From the NCBI RefSeq assembly GCF_003286085.1, contig NW_020825313.1:4402001-4466000 (forward strand): 64,000 nucleotides of DNA. The letters are read 5' to 3'. Numbering within the stretch: the first letter of the stretch is position 1; each line of letters begins with the position of its first letter. The DNA comes from Drosophila persimilis. Taxonomy: Eukaryota > Arthropoda > Insecta > Diptera > Drosophilidae. The notes beneath the pieces are model-generated. The model ran no database searches and had not been told where the DNA came from. It worked only from the letters and a program-made list of their open reading frames with translations. A program made the translations under genes and the position numbers. Positions 38,478 to 47,536 of this stretch are shown one piece after another.

Positions 38478-39105
38478 TCATCCGCGCGAGAGAGCGCGTG
38501 ACGACGGCCGACCACTCTTGATGACCACGTTTGATGTGCTGCCACGGCGGGGCCATGACGCCTTACGCTCCGGCCGGCGCGCCTCCGCCCGCTCGCCTGG
38601 GCACGATGTCTGCCGGCCTAGCTGTGGCCTCTCGGTCTGGCCATTTTTTTTAGGCGCGTCTTCGGGAACCGCCCCGTCTGTGGGTGCTGCCGCTGCGTTC
38701 TCCGACTCCGCTGATCGTTCTCTTTGCCTCGGGTCCCGTTTGTTGCTGGCGCGTGGAGCCTCCTCCCACAGCCGTGCCTCTTCCGTTTCTGGCTGTCCGG
38801 GGCCTATCGTCTCTGCGTCATACAATGCCTTCGGCAATCGAGGCTCTCTCCCTTGCACAACGAACGCTGGCGAATATCCCGTTGACTCCGCCACTCCCGA
38901 ACTTACAGCCAGCATTAGCTCCGGCCATCTCTCGTCCCAACACCTGTGGTCCCCTTTCACCGTTCGGATATTCCTCTCGGTTGGACTATCCTGGGGTGTG
39001 TACGAGGCCCTGAACTGGTGCCGGGATACCAGGTGCTCCATAAATCTCTTGAAAACTCGGCTGGTGAACTGTTGTCCGTTGAACCCCGTTGTCGGTAACT
39101 ACCAC
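38478..39105 (-). pseudogene. Gypsy A integrase C-terminal part and tail
   Basis: On the minus strand KVVVTDNGVQ (about 39110-39080) carries the second catalytic Asp of integrase, followed after a frameshift by HQFRASYTPQDSPTERNIRT and an Ala/Arg/Pro-rich tail to 38478. In gypsy integrases this Asp follows the core piece now found at 41608-41401; the TIR transposon separates them. Confidence 0.75.
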
Positions 39106-39632
39106 CTTTGCACTATGGTTCGAACGACCACTTTTTTTGGCCAAAACCTAATTTTTCAAAGTCAAAACTGAAACCTGGTTTTGATCGCTCTGCATTAGAA
39201 TAAGATCGACCATTAAATCTTCGTACCAAAATTTCCATAGATAGCGCCACATTCGCAAAATCAGCTGTGCAAACCAACTGTTTTTATAGTAAAGCACGTG
39301 AAGGGAAAAAGTGCCAAATAAATAACCATTTTAGATCTCGCAAAAATTGAAAAACGCCAAGACGTGATTAAATTTTTTTGATGAATCTTAATCTGTCGGG
39401 TTCTTACTACGTGTTTTGAGTTTTTAACTGTCTCTAGTAGTTGTGATGTCATCGTATTTGAAGGTTAAAGTGAGGCCTTCAACATGTGCCAACTTGTAAT
39501 GAAAACTAATTTTTGAAAAGGTGTACAAAGTGAGTCCTACCTAGTCCCACCCTGAAACCTTTTCTGTGTCGTAGATTAATAAATTCTTGTTCAAATGTAT
39601 ATAGTTAGAAATGCCACTTTTTACCACAATTC

Positions 39633-40096
39633 TTGGAATTTGCATTAATAAAGCATAACCTCAAATTCAAAAATGCAGATTTGTTTGCCGTATGGAATTC
39701 AGAGAAGGATAAAATTATCAATTATTTGAAAACGGATCTTAAGGCGACATATCATATGAAATTAATAAAGCTTTTGAAGATACCAGCAAGAAAATTTGTT
39801 ATCGTTTGGCAACATACCGAAACAAATGCCGGTAAAATTCAAAGATGTTGGAACGAAAATATGTGGATTGGCCACAAGCCTTTATTTCACTACTTTTATC
39901 TTTATGCCCAGAGAATGCTAACGAAGTTCGTAAGGCTGTACAGGACCCAGTCGGAAAGCCGGCACATATCTCACCTAACGAGGCGTTAACCTTGCTTCTA
40001 GACAAGGATTTCGGCAATAATTTACGGAAACCTTTAAACGATTTTATTTTTATTTCAATCAAAATTTTTTTTAGTCGTGCAACGCCGTTTTCTTAA
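39633..40096 (+). pseudogene. Unidentified protein remnant in the TIR transposon
   Basis: Two overlapping plus-strand frames look coding in composition: 39633-39845 (ADLFAVWNSEKDKIINYLK, then IPARKFVIVWQHTETN) and 39845-40096 (WPQAFISLLLSLCPENANEV, then HISPNEALTLLLDKDFGNN). They probably form one protein broken by a frameshift near 39845. I do not recognise the family. Its place inside TIRs suggests a transposase piece or captured sequence. Confidence 0.4.
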
Positions 40097-40246
40097 ATAA
40101 AATCTGCTTAATACTTTTTTTTCACTATAACTATATATTTATTTAAATATGCATTATTAAAAAAAGGGGCGGTGCCACACCCATTTTTTTTCTTAAATCC
40201 ATTTCTTATTAAATATATATATCCAATACAAAAAACTAAATGAAAC

Positions 40247-41330
40247 GAGGGGGAACGTTGTGAGTTGCTGCGGACACCGCAACTCTACAGTTATACCGGA
40301 TACTAAGTCAGTATGGCTCTCCTCCGGCAGACGCCGCTAATATTAAACGACACGACAAAGAGTGCGTGCGAGAGAGACAGAAAATCAGTCTGAGCGTGAC
40401 GTCGGGCGTTGCGTAGCCAATGCAAATTGATTTGTTCCTTTTGGCTACAAAAATGATCTGATCTGATCCAAATTCAGCAACCGGATAGATATAGTCATTC
40501 TCTATGATTCTGCGTTTTTAGTTTTCTCGAATCTGCAATATTGTGGATGCAACAGATTTTCTGAGATATACGTTTTATAGTGACATCTTAAAGGAGTGTG
40601 TGTACCAAATTTGGTTACTATAGCCTTAATAGTCTCTGAGATTTGTGGTTGCCTCAGATTTTCGTCCTTTGCGGGGGCAGAAGGGGGTGTGGCGAAATTT
40701 TGACACAAAACGGTCAAGGTCCGATATCACAGGAGTGTGGATACCAAATTTGGTTGCTCTAGCTTTTATGGGTTCTGAGATCCTTGAACTCATATTTTGC
40801 AATTGGCAAAACCGACCATGAAACCTGTGTGTTAGAGTGAGACAGAGCAAGAAAGAGTGAAATTGTTTTCGTGATTCTGGCTGTAATAATTATACGATCT
40901 GGTTCAGATTTTGCACTCTAGAAGATATAGTCATCTTCTACGATTCTGCGTTTTTAATTTTCTCGTATCGTCGAAATTGTGGATGCCACAGATTTTCGCC
41001 CTTTGTGGGGGCGGAAGTGGGCGGGGCAAAGTTTTGAAATATTTTTGGAGCAGTGACATATCACAGAAGTCTGGATCCAAAACATCGTTGCTCTAGCTCT
41101 TATAGTCTTTGAGCATTAGGCGCTGAAGGGGACGGACAGACGGACAGACGGACGGACGGACGGACGGACAGACGGACAGACAGACATGGCTCAATCGACT
41201 CGGCTATTGATGCTGATCAAGAATATATATACTTTATGGGGTCGGAAACGATTCCTTCTGGACGTTACACACATACACTTTTACCACAAATCTAATATAC
41301 CCCAATACTCATTTTGAGTATCGGGTATAA
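40247..41330 (+). mobile_element. DINE-1/mini-me-like repeat
   Basis: Starts AAACGAGGGGGAACGTTGTG with the hairpin GAGTTGC/GCAACTC, and carries the G-rich CGGGGGCGGAAGGGGG-type repeats, the (GGAC)n tract at 41132-41185, the TTGATGCTGATCAAG core, and the end GAGTATCGGGTATAA. It is near-identical in layout to 50413-51499 and 54025-55140. Confidence 0.7.
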
Positions 41331-41400
41331 AAAAGCTTGTTCCGTTCGGGAGTTATTAATTTTGGCCAACAAAAGTGGTCGTTCGGACCATAGTGCTTTG

Positions 41401-42598
41401 GTACGCCGAATCTGGCCACTATGCGTTCCCGGAAGGCTTTTATTAGTGTTTCGGCTGAGGCCTTCCTCAGAGGCACCAAATCGGTCCATTTTGAAAACCT
41501 GTCCACCAGGACCTGTAGCATCGCGTTTCCATGCTTGGACCTTGGCAGCGGTCCCACAAAGTCGGCACACACCGTCACCCATGGTTCTTCTGGCACTTGT
41601 GTCAGCATTTTCCCCGCCGCCTTCAGCTGGCTCCGGCTTCCCCGGCCAATAGTATCGTGCGACTATCCTTGCCATCGTTCTCCTGCTCCCCGAGTGGCCG
41701 GCCTCGCGTGTGTCATGGTTCTCCTCCATCACTCTTTTCCGCATAAGCATCGGTACAAACAGCTTCCATGATGCTACCTTTTCGTCTCCGGCCCGGTGCG
41801 GTATACGCCGATACACCCAGCCTGATTTCTCCACGTAGTCGGGGAACTTCGTCGGATCCGCCTTCATCTTCTCCTTGACCTTTCCCAGCCACCCACAGAC
41901 CAGATTTCGGACCTGTCGGCTTTCCTCCTCCTCCTCGCTTACCCTCAAGCATCATTCCGACAATAGTTGTCGGGACAGTGCGTCCGCCACTATTTTCAGC
42001 AGTCCCTTTCGATATATCACTTCAAAATCGTATTGTTGCAGCTCCAGAGCCCACCTGGCGATCCTCCCCGTTGGGTTTTCGATGCTGTTCAGCCATTTCA
42101 ACGCCATGTGGTCGGTGACTACCTTGACACGGTATCCCTCCAGATAAGGCTTTAGTTTCCTTAGGTGGGTCCCCGCCGATGATCCTCTCCTGCTCTTGCC
42201 TCTCCCAACCAGTGTGGGTTTCTCGAGCTCCTCTGCTCTGGCTGTGCCGGCCTGGTTAGCCTCTCTCCACTCTCGGCCCGTGGCCTGCTGTGTGATCACC
42301 GGAACTGCCAGGCGCGCGATGAGTTCCTTTTGCGACTCGGGTGCCTCGCCGGCAGCGTCAGGCGCACGTATGGATCCGGTCCATCCTCCATCTGGGCCGA
42401 GAGCGAGACTCTGCCCGCCTTCATTTCCCATCCTTCGAGCGCGTCCGCATACTCAGGCTCTTCTCCGTGCTTCTCTACCCATTCCTTGAACACTCTGCGT
42501 ATCTCGGACAAGGTGCCTTCCAATCGAAGCCCGCACGCCTGCGCACATTGGACCAAATCCTCCTTCCTCAACGAATGAGCCCATCGTCGGCTCCTCAT
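41401..42598 (-). pseudogene. Gypsy A gag start, RNase H and integrase N-terminal part
   Basis: Minus-strand order: gag-like GTLSEIRRVFKEWVEKHGEE (about 42520-42461), then after a deletion the Ty3/gypsy RNase H end with TDHMALKWLNSIENPTGRIA and ADALSRQ (about 42110-41965), the integrase H2C2 region with HDTREAGHSGSRRTMARIV (about 41720-41660), and the core ADFVGPLPRSKHGN with its first Asp (about 41570-41530). Protease and most of RT are missing. Several frame changes occur. The piece ends at the TIR transposon in FGVPK. Confidence 0.8.
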
Positions 42599-42684
42599 TC
42601 TTGCTATCTCTGGATACCACGCTCAGTACCGTCCTTTCCAAATTCGCTCCATCTTTTATTTGTCGTGAGGCCCCCACGGCCAGT

Positions 42685-43250
42685 TGTAACGAACCTCTTT
42701 GTTACGTCTGATTCAGCCAGGCTGGCTCAGCGGTCGGTGGGTTCGCCGCAACAAATTTATAAAGCTGTCCGGTCGACAAATAAGAACGCACGGATTAGGT
42801 TAGGTTACTGATATGACAATTATGCTTTATTGGTATCTTAGAGCTATCTTACGCCTCCTGGGCTGATTCGGTAGTTGGGTTCTCCTCCTCTCCAGCCTTG
42901 GTGAGCGCGACCTATTCAGGACCCCCGAAGGCGTCTCCAAGCCGGCTCTAACGACTGGGGCTACTGATTCTTGGCACGTAGCACAAATCCGCCACTCAGT
43001 CGGCGCCTGACGCGTCCGCCTCTCAATCCTCACGCAACGTCTCCGCTTTCCAAAGTTCTTCCCTTCGTGCAGGGTTTCACTGCTTGTTGCTCACTTTTCA
43101 CTTAACTCTTGATGTCTCCTCTATGGCTGACTGTCCTCCCTCATCGTCGCGGCCTTCCTCTTATAGGCTCGCTTCAGCGTTGGCGTAGCTGACGCCGCCG
43201 GGCTCCAACGGCACTTTCCGCCATGCGGTGCCCGTATTTTTCCATCGGCG
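42685..43250 (-). repeat. Gypsy A 5' LTR, part 1
   Basis: Begins TGTAACGAACCTC on the plus strand. It is interrupted after CATCGGCG at 43250 by the Transib and continues at 45153-45304. A ~30-bp stretch starting AGGTTAGGTT (about 42797-42826) is absent from the 3' LTR. Immediately left, minus-strand TGGCCGTGGGGGCC (42682-42669) is a possible primer binding site. Confidence 0.8.
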
Positions 43251-43530
43251 CACAGTGGCGAATTCCGCCGTTTCAGCTTGCTAAATTAATAACTTCTGAA
43301 CAAATAGAGATAACTTCATGAAACAAACTGCATTTGAAAAAAAAATCTTTCAAAATTTTATCTGCTTAAGTACATTATGCTACAGTGTCTAAAAGCTTCA
43401 CAATAATGGGTTAAAGTTGAACTTTGTTGCTGGAGCATATTTTCCAATGTAAAATGCTCAATTTCTTTTTATTTTTTAATTAATTTTCAACTAAACCTAA
43501 TATTAAAAAATTTAAAAAAAAAATTTTTTT

Positions 43531-44255
43531 TTAATCTGAAAGTTGGTTTAATTTTGTTGTTTCTGTAAAATAATCCCCCACTTCCTGTTTAGTGGGAGGA
43601 ATATCTAATAAACTTATCATTTCTGAAGAATAACTGCTTGACGATTTAATTTGTGATCTCACATATCTAATGGATGAAATATATGGATCTGAAGAGGCTG
43701 CCAACATGTTGAAAAGGTCTTGGTTTTGCTTAATTCGTAATGTCTTGCACGTATTCATATTCCTGTATTTTTTGTAATCTTTGTTTTTCGTTTCCTGGGC
43801 TTCCTCTGACATCTCTCCAATTGGTAGGCTCTGATGTTCAATTAAAATTTGACCATGTGCCAGAATTTTATGAAGCGTGGAAGCTAGCTTTGTTTTCAGG
43901 ATATTTTCCAGTAACAGCTATGCAGTCTTCGAGGCATATTTACCAAACTTGCGGGTATTTTTTGTTCTTTGCAGTTTCAAATATTTAAAATAACACCCAA
44001 TCTTCTGATAATGTCAATATCTTCAGTTATTAATACCGTAATTTTGTTTTTCTCAAAGAATGTCGGTGATGGGCTTCTATCGCTTGTGTTTCCAAATCCT
44101 TGCTTGGGGCAGTCCATTTTTAGTGATAGTTTGTGTAAGAATTTTTTTTGAATAATTTTTTTCCTAGTCTTTTGTATTTCCTTGGCTAGCGTGCTGTTTT
44201 CGAAAGATTCTCCCTGTCGCAGAATGGTATATGCAAGCTTTAAAATGAACTCCAT
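43531..44255 (-). pseudogene. Transib transposase C-terminal remnant (RAG1-core related)
   Basis: Minus-strand frame 44255-43977 ends in a QGFGNTSDRS...DIDIIRRLGVIL segment. A frame change and a stop near 43935 are followed by STLHKILAHGQILIEHQ and MSEEAQETKNKDYKKYRNMN (43812-43753). The HKxLAH and SEExxExxNKDxKxYR pattern corresponds to the C-terminal part of Transib transposases and of RAG1, where the Glu of the DDE triad lies in that last motif. The N-terminal two thirds with both Asp residues are deleted. Confidence 0.7.
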
Positions 44256-44454
44256 ACATCTATGTTAAGTCTTGCATGCAGAACCTGGTCAAAACGCCAG
44301 GTAAAGGTCCAAATACTATCCTGCATATTCATACATAACCAACAACATAATTGAGGTAGCGCGAGATTGAAAATTATTCTAATATTAAGTGTACCTGAGC
44401 ATATGGATTCAGGTACTAAACCTACATTTTGAGCAGTTTTTCAACTTTGACTGG

Positions 44455-44765
44455 ACTTTACAAAAATATTTACCTATATTTTCCCGAGATTTTTATTGTA
44501 TATGTTCCTTGAACTATTTATTACCTAAGTCTAAAAGCCCTCGCACAACCTCGCACGAAAAACGGTCAAAATATAATTTTGTATGGGATTTAAGAGCTGT
44601 GATAGCCGTTTTTGACCGTTTTTCGCGCGAGGTTGTGACAGGTAAATCGGTATAGAAGCCAAATGGCTCCGAAGCGCAGAAAGGGCTTTTAGACTTAGGT
44701 AATAAAAAGTTCAAGGAACATATACAAAAAAATCTCTGGAAAATTTAGATAAATATTTTTTAAAA
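44455..44765. repeat. Long imperfect palindrome inside Transib
   Basis: About 80 bp from AAATATTTACC to CTAAAAGCCCT (44463-44542) recur inverted at about 44685-44764. Inside them CACAACCTCGCACG...GGTCAAAA (44550-44575) is mirrored by TTTTGACCG...GCGAGGTTGTG (44612-44638). The right part is missing from the duplicate at 48245-49518. Confidence 0.8.
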
Positions 44766-45152
44766 GTACAGTCAAAGTTAAAAAACAGCCTAATTTTTAG
44801 ATGGTTTGCAGAACAAGCTTTTCTAAACATCTGCCTATGCAACTGACCATATTTTTAAAAAGTTTTCTTAAGAATTAATGCAACTAATAAAAGATACCAA
44901 AAACAGAATCATACGTTACATAGTTAACTTTTTTTTTCCACCTAAAAGATGCAGTATTTGAATAAAAGTTAAAAAAAATTGTGCGCACTGAAACAATTTT
45001 CAACTTTGAGTGCTCATATCTTCTAAACTAAAAGTCTGAATTTTTTTGAAAGCTCTGGAAAATTCTCTATAAAATGCGTATATTCATTGTATTCAAAGCG
45101 CTAAAAAAATCTCCGACTTTTGCTACCTCTTTTCGTCGAAATCACCACTGTG

Positions 45153-45304
45153 CGGCGTTTCCTTCATTCTCTACTCGCTTCATAACGGGACCTGGCTGGT
45201 GGAAATTCGCTTCGGGAATTCACCGCATCCGGATATTCCCAGATAACGGCCTCTAGCCCTTAACCCTGTACCACCCCCGGCATGTAGAAATGCATTTCCT
45301 CACA
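45153..45304 (-). repeat. Gypsy A 5' LTR, part 2
   Basis: CGGCGTTTCCTTC (TSD plus LTR) to CATTTCCTCACA, matching 37758-38010 with internal deletions of roughly 100 bp. Confidence 0.8.
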
Positions 45305-45528
45305 AGGTGTTAGGCGTTTTGGACGACGAAGAGGACTGCTGACCGACTGCCTCGAAAAGGAACGACCGACTAGACAGATGGAAGGGTCGAAGCCATGGCT
45401 TATAAAAAGTAAGACCTTTACATAGGTGTGTGCGTGTATGCACTGAGAGCGTACATAGGATGAGCGCGATAGCAGAAAACTTTAGAGAGACGTGACTTAA
45501 GAGCTATTAACGGCTGTTGCTCCGAACA
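45305..45528 (-). repeat. BEL 5' LTR, distal part
   Basis: From AGGTGTTAGGCGTTTTGG to GTTGCTCCGAACA, matching 30364-30587 of the 3' LTR. It completes the LTR split by gypsy A. Confidence 0.8.
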
Positions 45529-45954
45529 CAACCTTTCTTCTGGAAAATGTAATTAATTGATAGGCAGCGAGTTGATAGTCAAGCACGGTGGTGAGGTGGT
45601 GTGTGATGATTGATGGCTAATAGTTACTGGCGTAGATCATTAAGTTCTTGAAGATAGTCTGATGTCTAGTTCTTCAGTTACCACATTGGTGGCGAGGGTG
45701 ATGTTTTCGATGGGCTTATGTCACTAAACCGAGTGTAGGTCGATTTTACTGCTGATGCTTACCTCTGTAGTGAACCCATGCATGTACATATTTAATACTC
45801 TGTTATATATAAACTCATATAAAAGCGCGTATATAAACGCAGTGACTTAAATAATAATTGTACCCTAGCCTAAGATTCAAAAAGATTCCAATAAACACTC
45901 TTGGATAAGAACTCAAACTAAACAGCTTTATACTTTAGCATTACGAACACGGCC
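45529..45954. other. Unassigned flank and LTR-like AT-rich stretch
   Basis: 45529-45783 is unique-looking sequence that is also present at 49718-49972. 45784-45954 has TATATAAACTCATATAAAAG (45804-45823) and CCAATAAACACTC (about 45889), a promoter-plus-polyA pattern that suggests an LTR remnant. Neither part matches another feature in the window. Confidence 0.4.
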
Positions 45955-45966
45955 GACATCCCAATT

Positions 45967-46590
45967 GTGCCAGATGTGGTGAAAATCAGCAAACCTCATA
46001 ATGCACGCCGATCAATGGGTTCCGCAAAGAAGGCAATTAATACAAACCGGACGAGTCATGTCCCCTTAAACAACCAAGTGGCATATGCTTACTCTGCCAC
46101 ACTCCCTGGAGACCGGCAACAGTTTCCTACCTTGCAGTCTAGCCACAAAAAAGGGGCTAATACACCAACAATACAGCAACACCAGCGAAATATTGTTCAG
46201 CATCAACCTTTGCTAGGAACCAGAAGTAATACAGGAGCCTCCTATGCTGCCGTAGCAAAAGGTAAGTCAAATGCAATACCTCGCAAAGATGGACCTGCAC
46301 AGCGTCGTTTTCATCAGATATCTCTGCAACAAGGATTGAATAATCAGCAACAAAATTCATATGAAGTTCAGGCGCTGCTGCAACATCAGCAGGCACAATT
46401 TCAGCAATGGCAACAACAGCTCCAACAGCAGCAACAGCAGCAGTTTCTTACGTGGCTACAGCAACAGCAGCAGCATAATAGTCAAGCCAATCAACGGCTT
46501 GAAAAAATAGTTTTTGAATTGGCCAACACGATTAAGCAATGGGCTGGATCTAATCGTCAGTTCCAGAATAACGTTTCAGCCTCTCAATGA
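45967..46590 (+). pseudogene. Jockey-clade ORF1, C-terminal part, Gln-rich
   Basis: The frame follows a truncated zinc-knuckle-like CARCGEN (about 45966-45986, in another frame) and contains ASYAAVAKGK (about 46234-46263), typical of Jockey ORF1 ends. A long Gln-rich stretch (46370-46500) comes from CAG/CAA repeats. The final segment is helical, with IVFELANTIKQW. The stop TGA overlaps the ATG of ORF2 (ATGA at 46587-46590), a usual Jockey arrangement for reinitiation. The N-terminal gag domain is absent. Confidence 0.7.
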
Positions 46591-47396
46591 ATCCACTAAA
46601 GGTTCTCATCTGGAATGCTAACGGCATTTCAGGGAAAGTAAAAGAAGTTGAGCTCTTCGCGCACAACAACAGCGTTGACATTCTTCTTTTGACGGAGATC
46701 AGGATTAAAAGAGGGGTAGCTGTAAAAATCCATGGATATGCCTTCTATCCAGCCTTCAAGCCATCGCGGAATAATAATAGCGTTGGTGGAGTGGCGGTTT
46801 TAGTGAGAACCTCGCTTCGCCATTTACCACAAAGGGTCATTGAGACACGCAACATTCAAATGTCAGCAGCAAAAGTAGCCACAGGACTGGGCGATGTTGA
46901 GTTCAGCGCCATTTACTGCCCTCCCAGAGTCATGATTGAGGAAAGACATTACTTCGACGCACTCCGTGCTTGCGGGCAAAGGTATTTGGTTGGTGGTGAC
47001 TGGAATGCCCGACACTGGCTGTGATGAGCCACTTACAATTCCCATAGGGGGCTAGAGCTAGCGGAAGCCATCTCTACCACTGGCGCGAAGATCCTTGCAA
47101 CTGGATCACCAACCAGGTATCCATATATACTCAATCACACGGCGTCCTGAATAGACTTCGCAGTGCATCATGGTATTCCGGATTCAAGAGCAACAATAAG
47201 TCAGAGCTGGGATCTGGACTCCGACCATCTGGCCCTAGTCATCAGCATTGACACAGATGGCATTATAGAAAATCCAAGCCATCGTCTAGTCACCAAGCAC
47301 ACTGATCTGCTCGCCTTTAGGCAACATTTGGAGAGGTCGATCCAACTGAACGTCACGCTAAACTCTGAGGAAGATATCGATATGGCTGTCTCTTAA
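46587..47396 (+). pseudogene. Jockey-clade ORF2, endonuclease domain, broken
   Basis: Starts MNPLKVLIWNANGISGKVKE with LLLTEIRIKR (catalytic Glu) and SAIYCPPR, then YLVGGDWNARH before a TGA at about 47022-47024. The remainder continues in another frame (47163-47396) with DLDSDHLALVISI, the SDH motif of the endonuclease. The frameshift/stop and loss of the RT make it inactive. Confidence 0.8.
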
Positions 47397-47397
47397 G

Positions 47398-47536
47398 AGA
47401 TTTAGTGGTCTTCCAAATCGGATATCCAGCATCCACGGTGTAATCCATGGAAGCAAGCTTTTGTTCAAAGAAGTTGCTTCGAAGTTCTCTTAGTGTGTGT
47501 TTGAAGTTGCTTGGCAGCCCGGTTCCAAGATCCCAT
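47398..47536 (-). mobile_element. Inverted Jockey RT piece
   Basis: On the minus strand the frame reads ELRSNFFEQKLASMDYTVDA then GYPIWKTTKSLKRQ, the linker just before the RT in Jockey ORF2. It is in opposite orientation to the endonuclease piece, so an inversion or twin-priming event, or later rearrangement, occurred here. Confidence 0.6.

Larger units (their letters stand above)
39111..41395. mobile_element. TIR DNA transposon inserted in gypsy A integrase
   Basis: Ends are imperfect inverted repeats of about 38 bp starting CACTATGGTTCGAACGACC (left) and CACTATGGTCCGAACGACC (right, reverse complement). Both ends are flanked by CTTTG (39106-39110 and 41396-41400), a 5-bp target duplication. 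Removing the insert restores the integrase order from FGVPK to VVVTDNG. The CACTATGG end and 5-bp duplication fit Transib-like elements, but no recognisable transposase core is present. A DINE-like element (40247-41330) occupies its right half. Confidence 0.8.
43251..45152 (-). mobile_element. Transib transposon, both ends present
   Basis: Left end CACAGTGGCGAATTCC, right end (reverse complement) CACAGTGGTGATTTCG, flanked on both sides by CGGCG (43246-43250 and 45153-45157). The empty site is preserved in the paralogous LTR at about 37753-37770. The 1.9-kb element carries only the transposase C-terminal part plus a ~300-bp palindrome, so it is non-autonomous. The CACAGTG ends equal the V(D)J recombination-signal heptamer, as known for this superfamily. 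Confidence 0.88.
37112..45304 (-). mobile_element. Ty3/gypsy retrotransposon (gypsy A), nested in BEL LTR
   Basis: LTR-to-LTR copy in minus orientation, inserted in the BEL 5' LTR. It contains gag start, a large deletion from gag to RNase H, integrase, and a post-integrase tail. Two further insertions lie inside: a TIR transposon in integrase (39111-41395) and a Transib in the 5' LTR (43251-45152). I see no clean target duplication at its ends. Confidence 0.8.
42411..45783. repeat. Segmental duplication, copy 1
   Basis: This block (gag start, gypsy LTR, nested Transib, BEL LTR rest and flank) recurs at 47537-49972 in the same orientation. The second copy lacks about 42528-42664 and 44533-45335. 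Aligned parts differ by only a few bases, so the duplication is recent relative to the insertions it contains. Confidence 0.85.
45955..47397 (+). mobile_element. Jockey-clade non-LTR fragment
   Basis: A 5'- and 3'-truncated copy: the end of ORF1 and the endonuclease part of ORF2. A further 140 bp of the family's RT region follows in inverted orientation (47398-47536). Confidence 0.75.
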
